Positions 48,324 to 55,548 of a DNA stretch of 64,000 nucleotides are shown here, in pieces (position 1 is the first letter of the stretch; each line of letters opens with the position of its first letter). The notes under the pieces are model-generated. The model made no database searches, was not told where the DNA came from, and saw only the letters and a program-made list of their open reading frames with translations. Source of the DNA: UBA8752 sp002172485 (GTDB lineage Bacteria; Bacteroidota; Bacteroidia; Flavobacteriales_D; Sanyastnellaceae); the NCBI GenBank assembly GCA_042089915.1, contig JBELJZ010000001.1, positions 62,001 through 126,000 on the forward strand, read 5' to 3'. Made by a program: the position numbers and the translations under genes.

Positions 48324-48797
48324 ATGGACACGACCACGCCCATCGGCCTCGACGGCCAAGCTGCCAGCCAACTCGCTGCCGGCCTCAACGACCTTCTCGC
48401 CGACCTCACGGTGTTCTACATGAACGCCCGGGGGTTTCACTGGAACATCCGCGGAAAGGAGTTCTTCGAGCTCCACGCCAAGTTCGAGGAGCTCTACACG
48501 GACCTGCAGCTCAAGATTGACGAGGTCGCCGAGCGCGTCCTCACCCTCGGCGGCTCTCCCGTCCACACCCACGAGGAATACCTCGCCACCAGCAAAGTGC
48601 CTGTGGTCCGCGATGTGACCAATGGGGTGGAGGCGTTGAAGCACTGCGTGGCGGCATTCAGCGTGATTCTGCTGCGCGAACGGACCTTGTTGCACCTGAG
48701 CGGTGAGGCCGGTGACGAAGGCACCAACGCCCTCATGAGCGACTACATCCGCGAGCAGGAAAAGCTGGTCTGGATGTACCGCGCCTACCTCGGCTGA
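48324..48797 (+). CDS. dps: Dps family ferritin-like DNA-protection protein
   Basis: 157 residues. Dodecameric cage that oxidises iron with peroxide and protects DNA. The ferroxidase site between subunits is present: FHWNIRGKEFFELHAKFEELY (two His) and LKIDEVAERVLTLGG (Asp, Glu). No long Lys-rich tail, so direct DNA binding is uncertain. It lies between proS and tRNA-Glu; no OxyR-type site was recognised. Confidence 0.95.
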   Translation: MDTTTPIGLDGQAASQLAAGLNDLLADLTVFYMNARGFHWNIRGKEFFELHAKFEELYTDLQLKIDEVAERVLTLGGSPVHTHEEYLATSKVPVVRDVTNGVEALKHCVAAFSVILLRERTLLHLSGEAGDEGTNALMSDYIREQEKLVWMYRAYLG

Positions 48798-48815
48798 ACC
48801 ATCCTGCGCAGGGCG

Positions 48816-48846
48816 TTTGTTGGATTCATTCCGGACACTATCTTTG
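48816..48846 (+). promoter_or_regulatory. Promoter of tRNA-Glu
   Basis: TTTG, exactly 19 nt, then TATCTTTG: both elements match the Bacteroidetes consensus perfectly. The tRNA begins 11 nt downstream. Confidence 0.85.
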
Positions 48847-48857
48847 CGCACCCTTTT

Positions 48858-48929
48858 GGCCCGTTCGTCTAGGGGTTAGGACGCCAGGTTTTCATCCTGG
48901 TAGCAGGGGTTCGAATCCCCTACGGGCTA
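48858..48929 (+). tRNA. tRNA-Glu (anticodon TTC)
   Basis: All arms fold: acceptor GGCCCGT/ACGGGCT (first pair G-U), D arm GTC/GAC, anticodon arm CCAGG/CCTGG with loop TTTTCAT, T arm AGGGG/CCCCT with TTCGAAT, discriminator A. CCA is not encoded. Flanked by a perfect promoter and a terminator as a single-gene unit. Confidence 0.97.
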
Positions 48930-48934
48930 CATCT

Positions 48935-48963
48935 AAAAGGCACCTCATCGAGGTGCCTTTTTT
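48935..48963. terminator. Bidirectional terminator after tRNA-Glu
   Basis: AAAAGGCACCTC and GAGGTGCCTTTTTT form a 9-10 bp stem with a tiny loop and A/T runs on both sides, so it serves tRNA-Glu and the convergent unknown gene. Confidence 0.92.
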
Positions 48964-48985
48964 GATGACTGGATGTTGGGGTCAG

Positions 48986-50065
48986 TCAGCGGGCGAAGGG
49001 GCTGTGGTTCTGGTAATTCCGGCGAACGAAGTCCAGGGCGGCCTGCAGGATGTCGCCCATGTTCTCCGCCCGCTTGAATTGGACGTCCCGCGTCAGGTCG
49101 TAGAGGTCCTTTTTGAGTTCGGCAATCTTCTCCTCAGCGGACAGCGGTTGATCCTGCATGCACGCCAACATTTCTTCCAGTCGCCCGGCCTCGCTGGTGG
49201 CCCGCTTGGCGAGCAGGGCGCGCTCTTCCTGGATGTACTGCTGAACCGACTGCTCGGGCAGGACCTCGCGGGTCATCGTGGAGAGGGCGTCGTTTTCCGG
49301 CAGGTGCTCAGGTTGGTAGACCTTGGCCTTGCCCTCATAGCTCTGCTGGTCGAAGTCAATGGACCGGAGACGGTACTGGATCCGGTCGAAGTCCTGCGTG
49401 ATCACAACCACGTAGTTGTATGAACGCATGTCGCCGAGCAGGCGCATGAAGCAGCGCTCATTGAACTTCACATATTCCTTGGCAAGCGCCCGCTTGTCCT
49501 GCATGGAGAGGCCAGCCAGGCGCTCCTCGATGAACACGTCGCCCGGGATGCCCACGATGTGCTCCTCGATGAGGGTGCCCTCGTGCACCAGGAATTGGAT
49601 GCGGTTCGGGGAGAGAAGTTGCTCGAGCTCCAAGCCGTAAATGCGGGAGGCGTCACAGCGCTTGATGTAGAGGAAGATGTAGTTGTCGTTGATCACATTC
49701 CGCACCTTGACTCGGAAGGGCTTGGTGTTGCCGAACGTGCAGAACGCGATGCTGTCGACGGTGATGAAGGGCAGGATGGTGTCGCTGCCGTCGGCGTGAA
49801 GGATGGAGTAGACGCGCTTGAGGTTCAAGACGAGTTCTTTCCGGTCCGCATTGGAATAGAGGCAATCGACCCACAGCGTATCGCGGCCCTCGCCATCGAG
49901 AATGGCGACGCTGCCTTCGAAGCGGAGGAGGTCCTCATACGCGACAGGAATGTCGACCGACCGGTTGTGGGTGTCGAGGTAAGCCTGCAGACGGGGTGTG
50001 ACCGGAAACGGCTGCTTCTTCTTGGAAATGAGTTTCTGATTCAAGCGGAGAGGATTCAATCCCAT
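48986..50065 (-). CDS. Conserved-looking cytoplasmic protein of unknown function
   Basis: 359 residues from the ATG giving MGLNPLRLNQKLISKKKQ (a TTG two codons earlier also opens the frame). No signal peptide or membrane segment. The first 200 residues look like a compact alpha/beta fold; RSYNYVVVITQDFDRIQYRLRSI is a notable segment; the last 100 residues are helical and charged. No family recognised. It follows tetR by 34 nt on the same strand and ends at the shared terminator, so it may be the third gene of the alkB-tetR unit. Confidence 0.8.
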   Translation of the reverse strand: MGLNPLRLNQKLISKKKQPFPVTPRLQAYLDTHNRSVDIPVAYEDLLRFEGSVAILDGEGRDTLWVDCLYSNADRKELVLNLKRVYSILHADGSDTILPFITVDSIAFCTFGNTKPFRVKVRNVINDNYIFLYIKRCDASRIYGLELEQLLSPNRIQFLVHEGTLIEEHIVGIPGDVFIEERLAGLSMQDKRALAKEYVKFNERCFMRLLGDMRSYNYVVVITQDFDRIQYRLRSIDFDQQSYEGKAKVYQPEHLPENDALSTMTREVLPEQSVQQYIQEERALLAKRATSEAGRLEEMLACMQDQPLSAEEKIAELKKDLYDLTRDVQFKRAENMGDILQAALDFVRRNYQNHSPFAR

Positions 50066-50099
50066 GTTCAAACCGGCCTCGGACGCCCCGGTTCTCGAC

Positions 50100-50768
50100 T
50101 CATGATTCGACGAGCCGTGTGGCGATCAACGGCTTGGCCTCAGGAAGCAGGTAAGGGTCGAGGACCGTGAAAATGTGTCGCAGGCCCCTGTGGCGCAATG
50201 CCAGGTTGTCGGTCTCAGGGTATTTCTTTCCCGAGAAATCGAGCCAATACCGGCCGATGACGAGGATGATTTCCGAGAGGTTCTCCATCTCTTCGGTATC
50301 CATCTCCAGCAGCCCATTCTCACTGGCGTGGCAGATGCGGCCTTCGGTCCAGGAGTCCAAAAAGTCGTTGATGAGCCGGGCGGTTTGGATGGCGGGCTCA
50401 TCGGCGTCGAGGACGGCGCTGAAGTCGTCGCGCAGGATGTAGCGGAAGTCCCAGATCACATCGTACGACGAAAAAATGCCGGCGATGATGGTCTCCGCGT
50501 CGGTGGAATCCGCATCCAGGTTGGCGCCCTCGAACACCTGCTGGAGGAGCGCGATGTGGGCGGTCAGGAGGTCTTTCTTGGTGCGGAAGTGATACCAAAG
50601 GGAGCCCTCGAGTACGCCTGCCTGTTCGGCAATGGAAGCGGTGGTGACCGCGCCGAATCCCCGCTCATTGAACAGGACGAGACTCGCTTCCAAAATCCGG
50701 TCTCGCGTCTTGGCGGTGAAGCGGTCCAGCGTGGCGGCCGTCAACAGGCCGGAGGCGGCGTCAGTCAT
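50100..50768 (-). CDS. TetR-family transcriptional regulator
   Basis: 222 residues. N-terminal helix-turn-helix at about 20-65 (TRDRILEASLVLFNERGFGAV, then IAEQAGVLEGSLWYHFRTKKDL) as read in two adjoining parts; a ligand-binding helical domain follows. Its start overlaps the end of alkB by 8 nt, so it is cotranscribed with the gene it probably controls. Two palindromes upstream of alkB are the likely operators, which would make the regulator control itself. Ligand unknown; a fatty acid or alkane derivative is a guess from context. Confidence 0.88.
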   Translation of the reverse strand: MTDAASGLLTAATLDRFTAKTRDRILEASLVLFNERGFGAVTTASIAEQAGVLEGSLWYHFRTKKDLLTAHIALLQQVFEGANLDADSTDAETIIAGIFSSYDVIWDFRYILRDDFSAVLDADEPAIQTARLINDFLDSWTEGRICHASENGLLEMDTEEMENLSEIILVIGRYWLDFSGKKYPETDNLALRHRGLRHIFTVLDPYLLPEAKPLIATRLVES

Positions 50769-51816
50769 GGGCGAGGCGGGCCTTCATGTCTTCTGGAACC
50801 CGCGGATTCATCACCCGAAACCACAAGGGGGGCGCCAAGCTGAGCAGGATGGAGGCCGGATAGCCGAGCGGCAGCGTCGGGCTCTCCGCATGGCTGTCGA
50901 GCACCTGATACTTTTTCGTGGACCGGTAGTGGTGGTCGCTGTGCCGGGTTAGCTCATAGAGGGTGATGCGGCCAATGTTGAAGTTGGAGTTCCAAGAATG
51001 GTGAGGCCGTACAATTTCATAGCGGCCAGATTCCGTCTTGAAGCGGCGAAGGCCGTAGTGCTCGATGTAGTTGATGCACTCCAGGAAGAGGAAGGCGATC
51101 ACCCCCACCGTCACGGCGAACTGCAACCCAGCCAGGCCGAACAACAGGTACACCCCGAAGAGGTAGGCCGGCTGGATGAGGTGGTACCACAGCATGTCGT
51201 TTTTCACGGAGAAGAAGGAGAGGCCCTGGCGCCGAAGCAAGTCCATCTGGATCCGCCAGGCGCTGGCGTACTGTCGGGTCACGGAGGTGAACCAGAACCC
51301 GTAGACCGTCTGGTTGTAGCGGGCCGTGGCGCCGTCGTCCGGGGTGGCGACCCGCAGGTGGTGCCCGTAATTGTGCTCGATGAAGAAGTGCATGTAGAGG
51401 CACGGCATGTAGAGCAGCTTGCTCATTAACCGCTCGGCCAGCGGCTTTCGGTGCCCCAGTTCATGCGCCACATTGATGCCATTGGTTGCGAGGAGAATTC
51501 CACCGGACAAGGCCAGTCCGACCATCTCGTAGGTGGCGTAATTCCCCGTCTGAACTTGGTACAGACCGAATGCCAAGATGCCAAAGACGATGGGCACATT
51601 GAGGTACAGCATCGCATCGAAAATCCACTTGGTCTTCTTGTACTCGGCATCATCACTGCCCAGGTTGTCTGTGGTTTCTCCCGTGATCACGTCGAGGAGG
51701 GGGATGACCAAGAAGGCGTAGAACACCGTGGTGTAGGTCCACACGTCGCGGGACGCGAAGGACATCGCCACTGACAGGGGCATGGTGTAGGCAAAAAGGT
51801 ATTTGAGGTCTTTCAA
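50761..51816 (-). CDS. alkB: AlkB-type alkane 1-monooxygenase / membrane di-iron hydroxylase
   Basis: Integral membrane di-iron enzyme that hydroxylates terminal carbons of alkanes or related chains, needing rubredoxin and reductase (not in the window). All histidine motifs of true AlkB are present: NVAHELGHR, EHNYGHHLRVATPDD, NYIEHYGL and LTRHSDHHY, between hydrophobic segments. The start taken is TTG giving MKDLKYLFAYTMPL, which fits relatives; a GTG ten codons earlier falls inside a palindrome and an ATG lies eleven codons later. 351 residues. First gene of the operon with tetR. Confidence 0.9.
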   Translation of the reverse strand: MKDLKYLFAYTMPLSVAMSFASRDVWTYTTVFYAFLVIPLLDVITGETTDNLGSDDAEYKKTKWIFDAMLYLNVPIVFGILAFGLYQVQTGNYATYEMVGLALSGGILLATNGINVAHELGHRKPLAERLMSKLLYMPCLYMHFFIEHNYGHHLRVATPDDGATARYNQTVYGFWFTSVTRQYASAWRIQMDLLRRQGLSFFSVKNDMLWYHLIQPAYLFGVYLLFGLAGLQFAVTVGVIAFLFLECINYIEHYGLRRFKTESGRYEIVRPHHSWNSNFNIGRITLYELTRHSDHHYRSTKKYQVLDSHAESPTLPLGYPASILLSLAPPLWFRVMNPRVPEDMKARLAHD

Positions 51817-51834
51817 AATCAAGCCGTTGAGGTT

Positions 51835-51850
51835 TTGGGTAAACACCCAA
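51835..51850 (-). promoter_or_regulatory. Palindrome 1, candidate TetR operator
   Basis: TTGGGTAAACACCCAA: 6-base arms around a 4-base spacer. It lies 18 nt before the alkB TTG start and just downstream of the candidate -7 box. Same arms as palindrome 2. Confidence 0.65.
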
Positions 51851-51856
51851 GACCAG

Positions 51857-51887
51857 CAAAATAGCCAGGATTTGGGTATTGACCCAA
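51857..51887 (-). promoter_or_regulatory. Candidate alkB promoter lying between the palindromes
   Basis: On the minus strand a TTG at the start of palindrome 2 is followed after 21 nt by TATTTTG, a -7 box lacking one base of spacing. A repressor on either palindrome would block it. Confidence 0.35.
51872..51887 (-). promoter_or_regulatory. Palindrome 2, candidate TetR operator
   Basis: TTGGGTATTGACCCAA: identical 6-base arms to palindrome 1 with a different 4-base spacer; centres are 37 bp apart. It overlaps the likely -33 element. Confidence 0.65.
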
Positions 51888-51969
51888 GAAATGCGTGTGG
51901 CCCGGCCCCAACAAAAAAGTGCGCCCCGGAAATCCGAGGCGCACTGGCATTGAATGAATGGGGCGGGAT

Positions 51970-52590
51970 TCAGAATCCGTACCCGACGGACAGTTGGAAG
52001 TTGGGCAGCACACGGCCGTATCCAAAGGTGTTCGGGATCTCATCCAGAACGTCGGCGTTCACAGTGGTGCCCGTCGACGCGATGGTCGCGCCTGAGGTGT
52101 GCAAGCCACCGATGTCAAAGCCCACGGTCACTCCTTCGACAGGACGGGATCCGAATCCGATGCCGACATATCCCACCGGGTTGTCGCCGTAGCGAATGTC
52201 ATAGGTGTGATTGGCGTCGTTCACATCGGTGAGCGTTGCCTCGATTCCGCCGATGCCGATGCCCACGTTGAATCGAATCCAGTCGTAGTCTTCGAAAGGG
52301 CGGTGGTTCAGGAAAATGCCCATCCAGTTGGTCTCACCGGTTCCGGCGAAGGTGGCGCCTGCGATGTCTTGATCGACGGGGTTGTCACCGGAAAAGGCGC
52401 CGAGGCTGACTTGGACGGTGGTCTTCTCGGACAAGTTGTGGGCGAATCCCAGAGAAGGGCCAAACGGGCTGATGCCCACGCTCACGCCATAGGTGGCGGT
52501 TTCTTTGGCGCCGTCTTCTTGGGCGTTGGCGCCAAGGGTGAAGGCGAGGCCCGTGAAGAGGGCGGTAGCGAAGAGAAGTGTTCTGCTCAT
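51970..52590 (-). CDS. Outer-membrane beta-barrel protein, unknown function
   Basis: 206 residues from the ATG giving MSRTLLFATALFTGLAF and a signal peptide cut near GANAQ. The mature part is Gly-rich with alternating strands (GVSVGISPFGPSLGF, FNVGIGIGGIEATL, VGYVGIGFGSRPVEG) and ends in Phe (LSVGYGF), as porin-like barrels do. No family recognised. It is monocistronic between the alkB operator region and a palindrome. Confidence 0.8.
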   Translation of the reverse strand: MSRTLLFATALFTGLAFTLGANAQEDGAKETATYGVSVGISPFGPSLGFAHNLSEKTTVQVSLGAFSGDNPVDQDIAGATFAGTGETNWMGIFLNHRPFEDYDWIRFNVGIGIGGIEATLTDVNDANHTYDIRYGDNPVGYVGIGFGSRPVEGVTVGFDIGGLHTSGATIASTGTTVNADVLDEIPNTFGYGRVLPNFQLSVGYGF

Positions 52591-52634
52591 GGTTTTGTGT
52601 TTTGACGCTTCAAAATGTCCAGCAAAGCCCAGCG

Positions 52635-52652
52635 TGTCAGAATGGTCTGACA
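52635..52652. promoter_or_regulatory. 18-bp palindrome upstream of the outer-membrane protein gene
   Basis: TGTCAGA and TCTGACA flank a 4-nt spacer, 44 nt before the barrel gene start. It may be an operator or a leader hairpin; no T-run follows. Confidence 0.5.
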
Positions 52653-52739
52653 TTTTTACGAACAAAGGGTTGGCGATTCGCAATTTGAGTGGCGGTCGAG
52701 CCGGTTGTTGAACCGCATTTGTGTGGCTTCCTTTGGACC

Positions 52740-52995
52740 GTGAACGAACGGCTCAACACCACCTTTCATTTCGGTCACCATGCCTTCACCGTCCTCGACA
52801 TCGTCGAGGTGATGGCCGTGTTCTTCTTCGCTCAAATTCAGTGTGATGGGCTGGCACCGCGACCCCTGGAACCGCATGGCCATCCAGAGCCGCACCCGCG
52901 CTTCCATCGATGCACGGTTTCGCGAGCATGGCATCGAGATTCCCTTCCCTCAGCGCACGCTGCACATGGCGGGAGAGGCCGAGCCGATCATCTGA
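52740..52995 (+). pseudogene. Remnant of an MscS-type mechanosensitive channel gene
   Basis: The 3' part (from about 52813) reads SLKFSVMGWHRDPWN then SIDARFREHGIEIPFPQRTLH, the conserved end of small-conductance mechanosensitive channels. In another frame the 5' part, from a GTG, reads VNERLNTTFHFGHHAFTVLD then VEVMAVFFFA, like a channel N-terminus with its first membrane helix. The pore and most of the beta domain, over 150 residues, are missing, and the parts are out of frame. A degenerate promoter (TTG-N20-TTCCTTTG) still precedes it. The C-terminal match is firm; the N-terminal one is tentative. Confidence 0.7.
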
Positions 52996-52998
52996 CGA

Positions 52999-53907
52999 TC
53001 AGGCGTCGAGAAAAGGGGAGGGCCACCGAGAAGAAGGCCGGACGGCTTCGAGCTCGGACCGCATGGACCGGATGCGCCGCCCCACGCGGTATTCGGCGCG
53101 CAGGGTCCGCAGCAGGATCGTGTTGAACCATTGCTTCCGGTGCAGGCTGCGGGCCAAGGCCCGACCGAGGAACCCACGGCGCCATTCACTGAAGCCGTCC
53201 GCCGAGAAGTACTCCGTGATTTCGAGGGCGTAGTTCTTGGCTTCGAGGATGCGGGCCATCGGGCGCTTCTTTTTCTGCATGGAGCTGTCATGCCGGCAGA
53301 CGATGTCGGGAAGCACCCGGAATTGTCCGCCACTGGTAACGAACCGCTTGGCCCAATCGCGGTCCTCTCCGTACAGGAAGAAAATGGGGTTGAAGCCGCC
53401 AACCCGGGTCAGAACGTCCAGGGGAATGAGCCAAGCTGCCGCATTGACGAAGTCCACATCAAAGGGCGCCTTGGCCGTCTTCCATTGTGGTGCGTAATAG
53501 CGGTCAAAGCCCACATTGGCTTCCGGCCCTTCCCAATTCAGCTGGACCGGACACCAGACTCGACTAGGTTCCCCTTGTCGGGCAGCGGCCATCAGGTGGC
53601 CGAGGCCCTCCCGGGTCATGGCTGCATCCTGGTTCAACAGGTAGACATGGCTGTACCCTTCCCGAATCGCGTGGCACATCCCTTGGTTGTTGGCGATGCC
53701 AAATCCCACGTTGTCTCCTTCTTCGAATACATCCACAGCCGGGTGGCCCTTGAGGAATGCGGCAGAACCGTCGGAGGATCCATTGTCCCGAACCCAAAGG
53801 TCAAAATCCGGGTGGTCCACAAAAGGCTCCAGCACCGTGTCCAGCCAGCGCATGCCGTTGTAGGTCACGAGGATGCAGAGGGCTTTGCGGCTCGAAGGGT
53901 TAGCCAT
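52999..53907 (-). CDS. Family 2 glycosyltransferase
   Basis: 302 residues. GT-A fold: CILVTYNGMRWLD at the N-terminus, the nucleotide-sugar site VRDNGSSDGS, the Asp motif LLNQDAAMTREG, and FFLYGEDRDWAKR near the acceptor site, a pattern like rhamnosyltransferases. No membrane helix. Its ATG lies inside the end of the sulfotransferase gene (8-nt overlap), so they act on one transcript, probably on surface glycan. Confidence 0.9.
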   Translation of the reverse strand: MANPSSRKALCILVTYNGMRWLDTVLEPFVDHPDFDLWVRDNGSSDGSAAFLKGHPAVDVFEEGDNVGFGIANNQGMCHAIREGYSHVYLLNQDAAMTREGLGHLMAAARQGEPSRVWCPVQLNWEGPEANVGFDRYYAPQWKTAKAPFDVDFVNAAAWLIPLDVLTRVGGFNPIFFLYGEDRDWAKRFVTSGGQFRVLPDIVCRHDSSMQKKKRPMARILEAKNYALEITEYFSADGFSEWRRGFLGRALARSLHRKQWFNTILLRTLRAEYRVGRRIRSMRSELEAVRPSSRWPSPFLDA

Positions 53908-54511
53908 GGCGACGCGGATACTTCAGCAGATCGAAGTCCGCCTCGTACAAGCTGTAGATGAGGTCGAGACTCGCTTGTGACAGGCTCGCAAGCACCTTCT
54001 TGGTGTCAAACGGGTTGCGCTTTCCATGGACCGTGGGCCCTTCCTTTCTGGGCATCCGCGCCTCGAACATGCGGATCAGCTCGTCGTATTGGGAGATGTC
54101 CAGCACGTGGTCCGTTCCCTGGCACCAGTGGTGCTGGTGAAGCGTGTGGTCGATGTCGTGCAGGACGGCCACATTGCGACACCAATGCTGAAAGTCCTTC
54201 TCAGAGAATCCAAACAGGAAGCGCTTGCGATCGAGTTTGGTCCGAAGCCAGAAGTATGCCGACACGCACTTCGCATACGGGTGGCGCGTGAGGGTGAAGG
54301 ATTCGAAGTCCGAGAACTCCGGATAGAGCGCGTCAACAGCCGCAGGCGTGAGGTGTTGCAGCGAGAACCGGACTTCGTCGTGCCGCACCGTGTCGAATTC
54401 AGGCAGAAAGAGGTTCTCGATCGTCCGCATACCGAACTGCTCCTCGATAGAGGACCCGGCACATTTGGGAATGTGATAGAAGAAGGTCTTCGAGGCTCTG
54501 TGAACGGGCAT
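53900..54511 (-). CDS. Sulfotransferase (Sulfotransfer_2-like)
   Basis: 203 residues from ATG giving MPVHRASKTFFYHIPK; a GTG 17 codons upstream is possible. It carries the two PAPS-binding motifs: HIPKCAGSSIEEQF (5'-phosphosulfate loop) and TRHPYAKCVSAYFW (3'-phosphate site). Enzymes of this kind put sulfate on carbohydrates. Paired with a glycosyltransferase, it points to a sulfated cell-surface or exopolysaccharide. Confidence 0.88.
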   Translation of the reverse strand: MPVHRASKTFFYHIPKCAGSSIEEQFGMRTIENLFLPEFDTVRHDEVRFSLQHLTPAAVDALYPEFSDFESFTLTRHPYAKCVSAYFWLRTKLDRKRFLFGFSEKDFQHWCRNVAVLHDIDHTLHQHHWCQGTDHVLDISQYDELIRMFEARMPRKEGPTVHGKRNPFDTKKVLASLSQASLDLIYSLYEADFDLLKYPRRHG

Positions 54512-54588
54512 GGTGCGCGAAAAAAGACTGGGAACAAGGTACGAGACGATGGGCTTCCACACCGGGGTCTTCCCCGTTGCCAGGCGCG

Positions 54589-54596
54589 TATCTTAG
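54589..54596 (+). promoter_or_regulatory. -7-like box before the 54602 glycosyltransferase
   Basis: TATCTTAG, one fixed base off TAnnTTTG, ends 5 nt before the ATG. No -33 element at the right distance. Confidence 0.4.
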
Positions 54597-54601
54597 GGCC
54601 G

Positions 54602-55453
54602 ATGCAAACGGCATGGCGTGCATTTCGGGTCCGGATCGTCCTGTTCCTCCGGCCGTATGGATTGACATGGGCCTTGGACCGTTGGGCCCTTTTGGCTTGG
54701 CGGCGGAAGCAAGCGGCTCCTCAGGCGCCGGCGTCCAAGGACCACCACGTCTTGGTCGTCTGCGCGCATTTCAATCACGCGGATTGGTTGCCCGGTTGCG
54801 TGAACAGCCTCATCGATCAGTCGTTTCCGAACTGGACGATGGTCATCGCCGATGATGCGTCGACGGACCCCGTCGATGAGGTCCTCTCCCATTGCGCGGC
54901 CTCAGACGAGAGGGTGGAGGTCATCCAGTTGGCCCACAATCGCGGTGCGTATGTGGCGCGCAACACCGCCATCCAATCATCGAATGCGCCCTGGACGCAC
55001 GTGGCCTTCATCGATCCGGACGACGTGGCCGAACCCGGATGGTTGGACCATGTGCTGGCCATGGCTGGCCGGGACGATGGATGGGTGCGTCCACTCCTGC
55101 AGCGGACCGACGAACAGTTGAAGGGCGTCAAGCGGCTGTACCACGGCCATTGTCCGACGTTGTTTTCGCGTGGGCTTTGGGACCGTCTTGGTGGGTTTCT
55201 CGACGTCCGGGTCGCGGGCGACACCCAGTTGCTCTTCCGCACGAGTCGGTTGGGCGTCTTGCTCGACCTGAAAGAGGGGCGGGCGCTGCAGGTCAGCCAG
55301 AGGTGCAGGGTGCATGCGGGCAATGCTTCCCGCCTCAAAGCCGAGGAGAGAAAGCACTGGCTGGAAAACCAGCGACGCACCATTGGGGCAGTGAACGATC
55401 CCGACGCGCTCCATGTCCAACCCGCAGTGGAGGAGTTTGCCTCGCATGCTTGA
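54602..55453 (+). CDS. Family 2 glycosyltransferase
   Basis: 283 residues. An N-terminal amphipathic or membrane-near stretch (FRVRIVLFLRPYGLTWALD) is followed by the GT-A domain at about 45: HVLVVCAHFNHADWLPGCV, IADDASTDP, and the metal-site Asp motif FIDPDDVAEPGW. Transcribed divergently from the sulfotransferase/GT2 pair. Sugar and acceptor unknown. Confidence 0.88.
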   Translation: MQTAWRAFRVRIVLFLRPYGLTWALDRWALLAWRRKQAAPQAPASKDHHVLVVCAHFNHADWLPGCVNSLIDQSFPNWTMVIADDASTDPVDEVLSHCAASDERVEVIQLAHNRGAYVARNTAIQSSNAPWTHVAFIDPDDVAEPGWLDHVLAMAGRDDGWVRPLLQRTDEQLKGVKRLYHGHCPTLFSRGLWDRLGGFLDVRVAGDTQLLFRTSRLGVLLDLKEGRALQVSQRCRVHAGNASRLKAEERKHWLENQRRTIGAVNDPDALHVQPAVEEFASHA

Positions 55454-55536
55454 AGGCTGAAAACGCACTCCGTCTGCCCGCCGAGAAAGAGGTGTGCAAC
55501 GTGGTTTGATTGTCACCCAGCCCGCGGAAAAGGGAC

Positions 55537-55544
55537 TAGCTTTC
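55537..55544 (+). promoter_or_regulatory. -7-like box before purT
   Basis: TAGCTTTC, one fixed base off TAnnTTTG, ends 4 nt before the purT ATG. TTG lies 24 nt upstream, slightly far. Confidence 0.45.
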
Positions 55545-55548
55545 CATC

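Noticed and set aside
46683..48851. Open frame of over 700 codons antisense to proS and dps
   Set aside because: It covers two certain genes on the plus strand and has no recognisable domain.
52689..53126. 145-codon plus-strand frame covering the channel relic
   Set aside because: After about 52825 it leaves the channel frame and then runs antisense to the glycosyltransferase gene; it is not a working gene.
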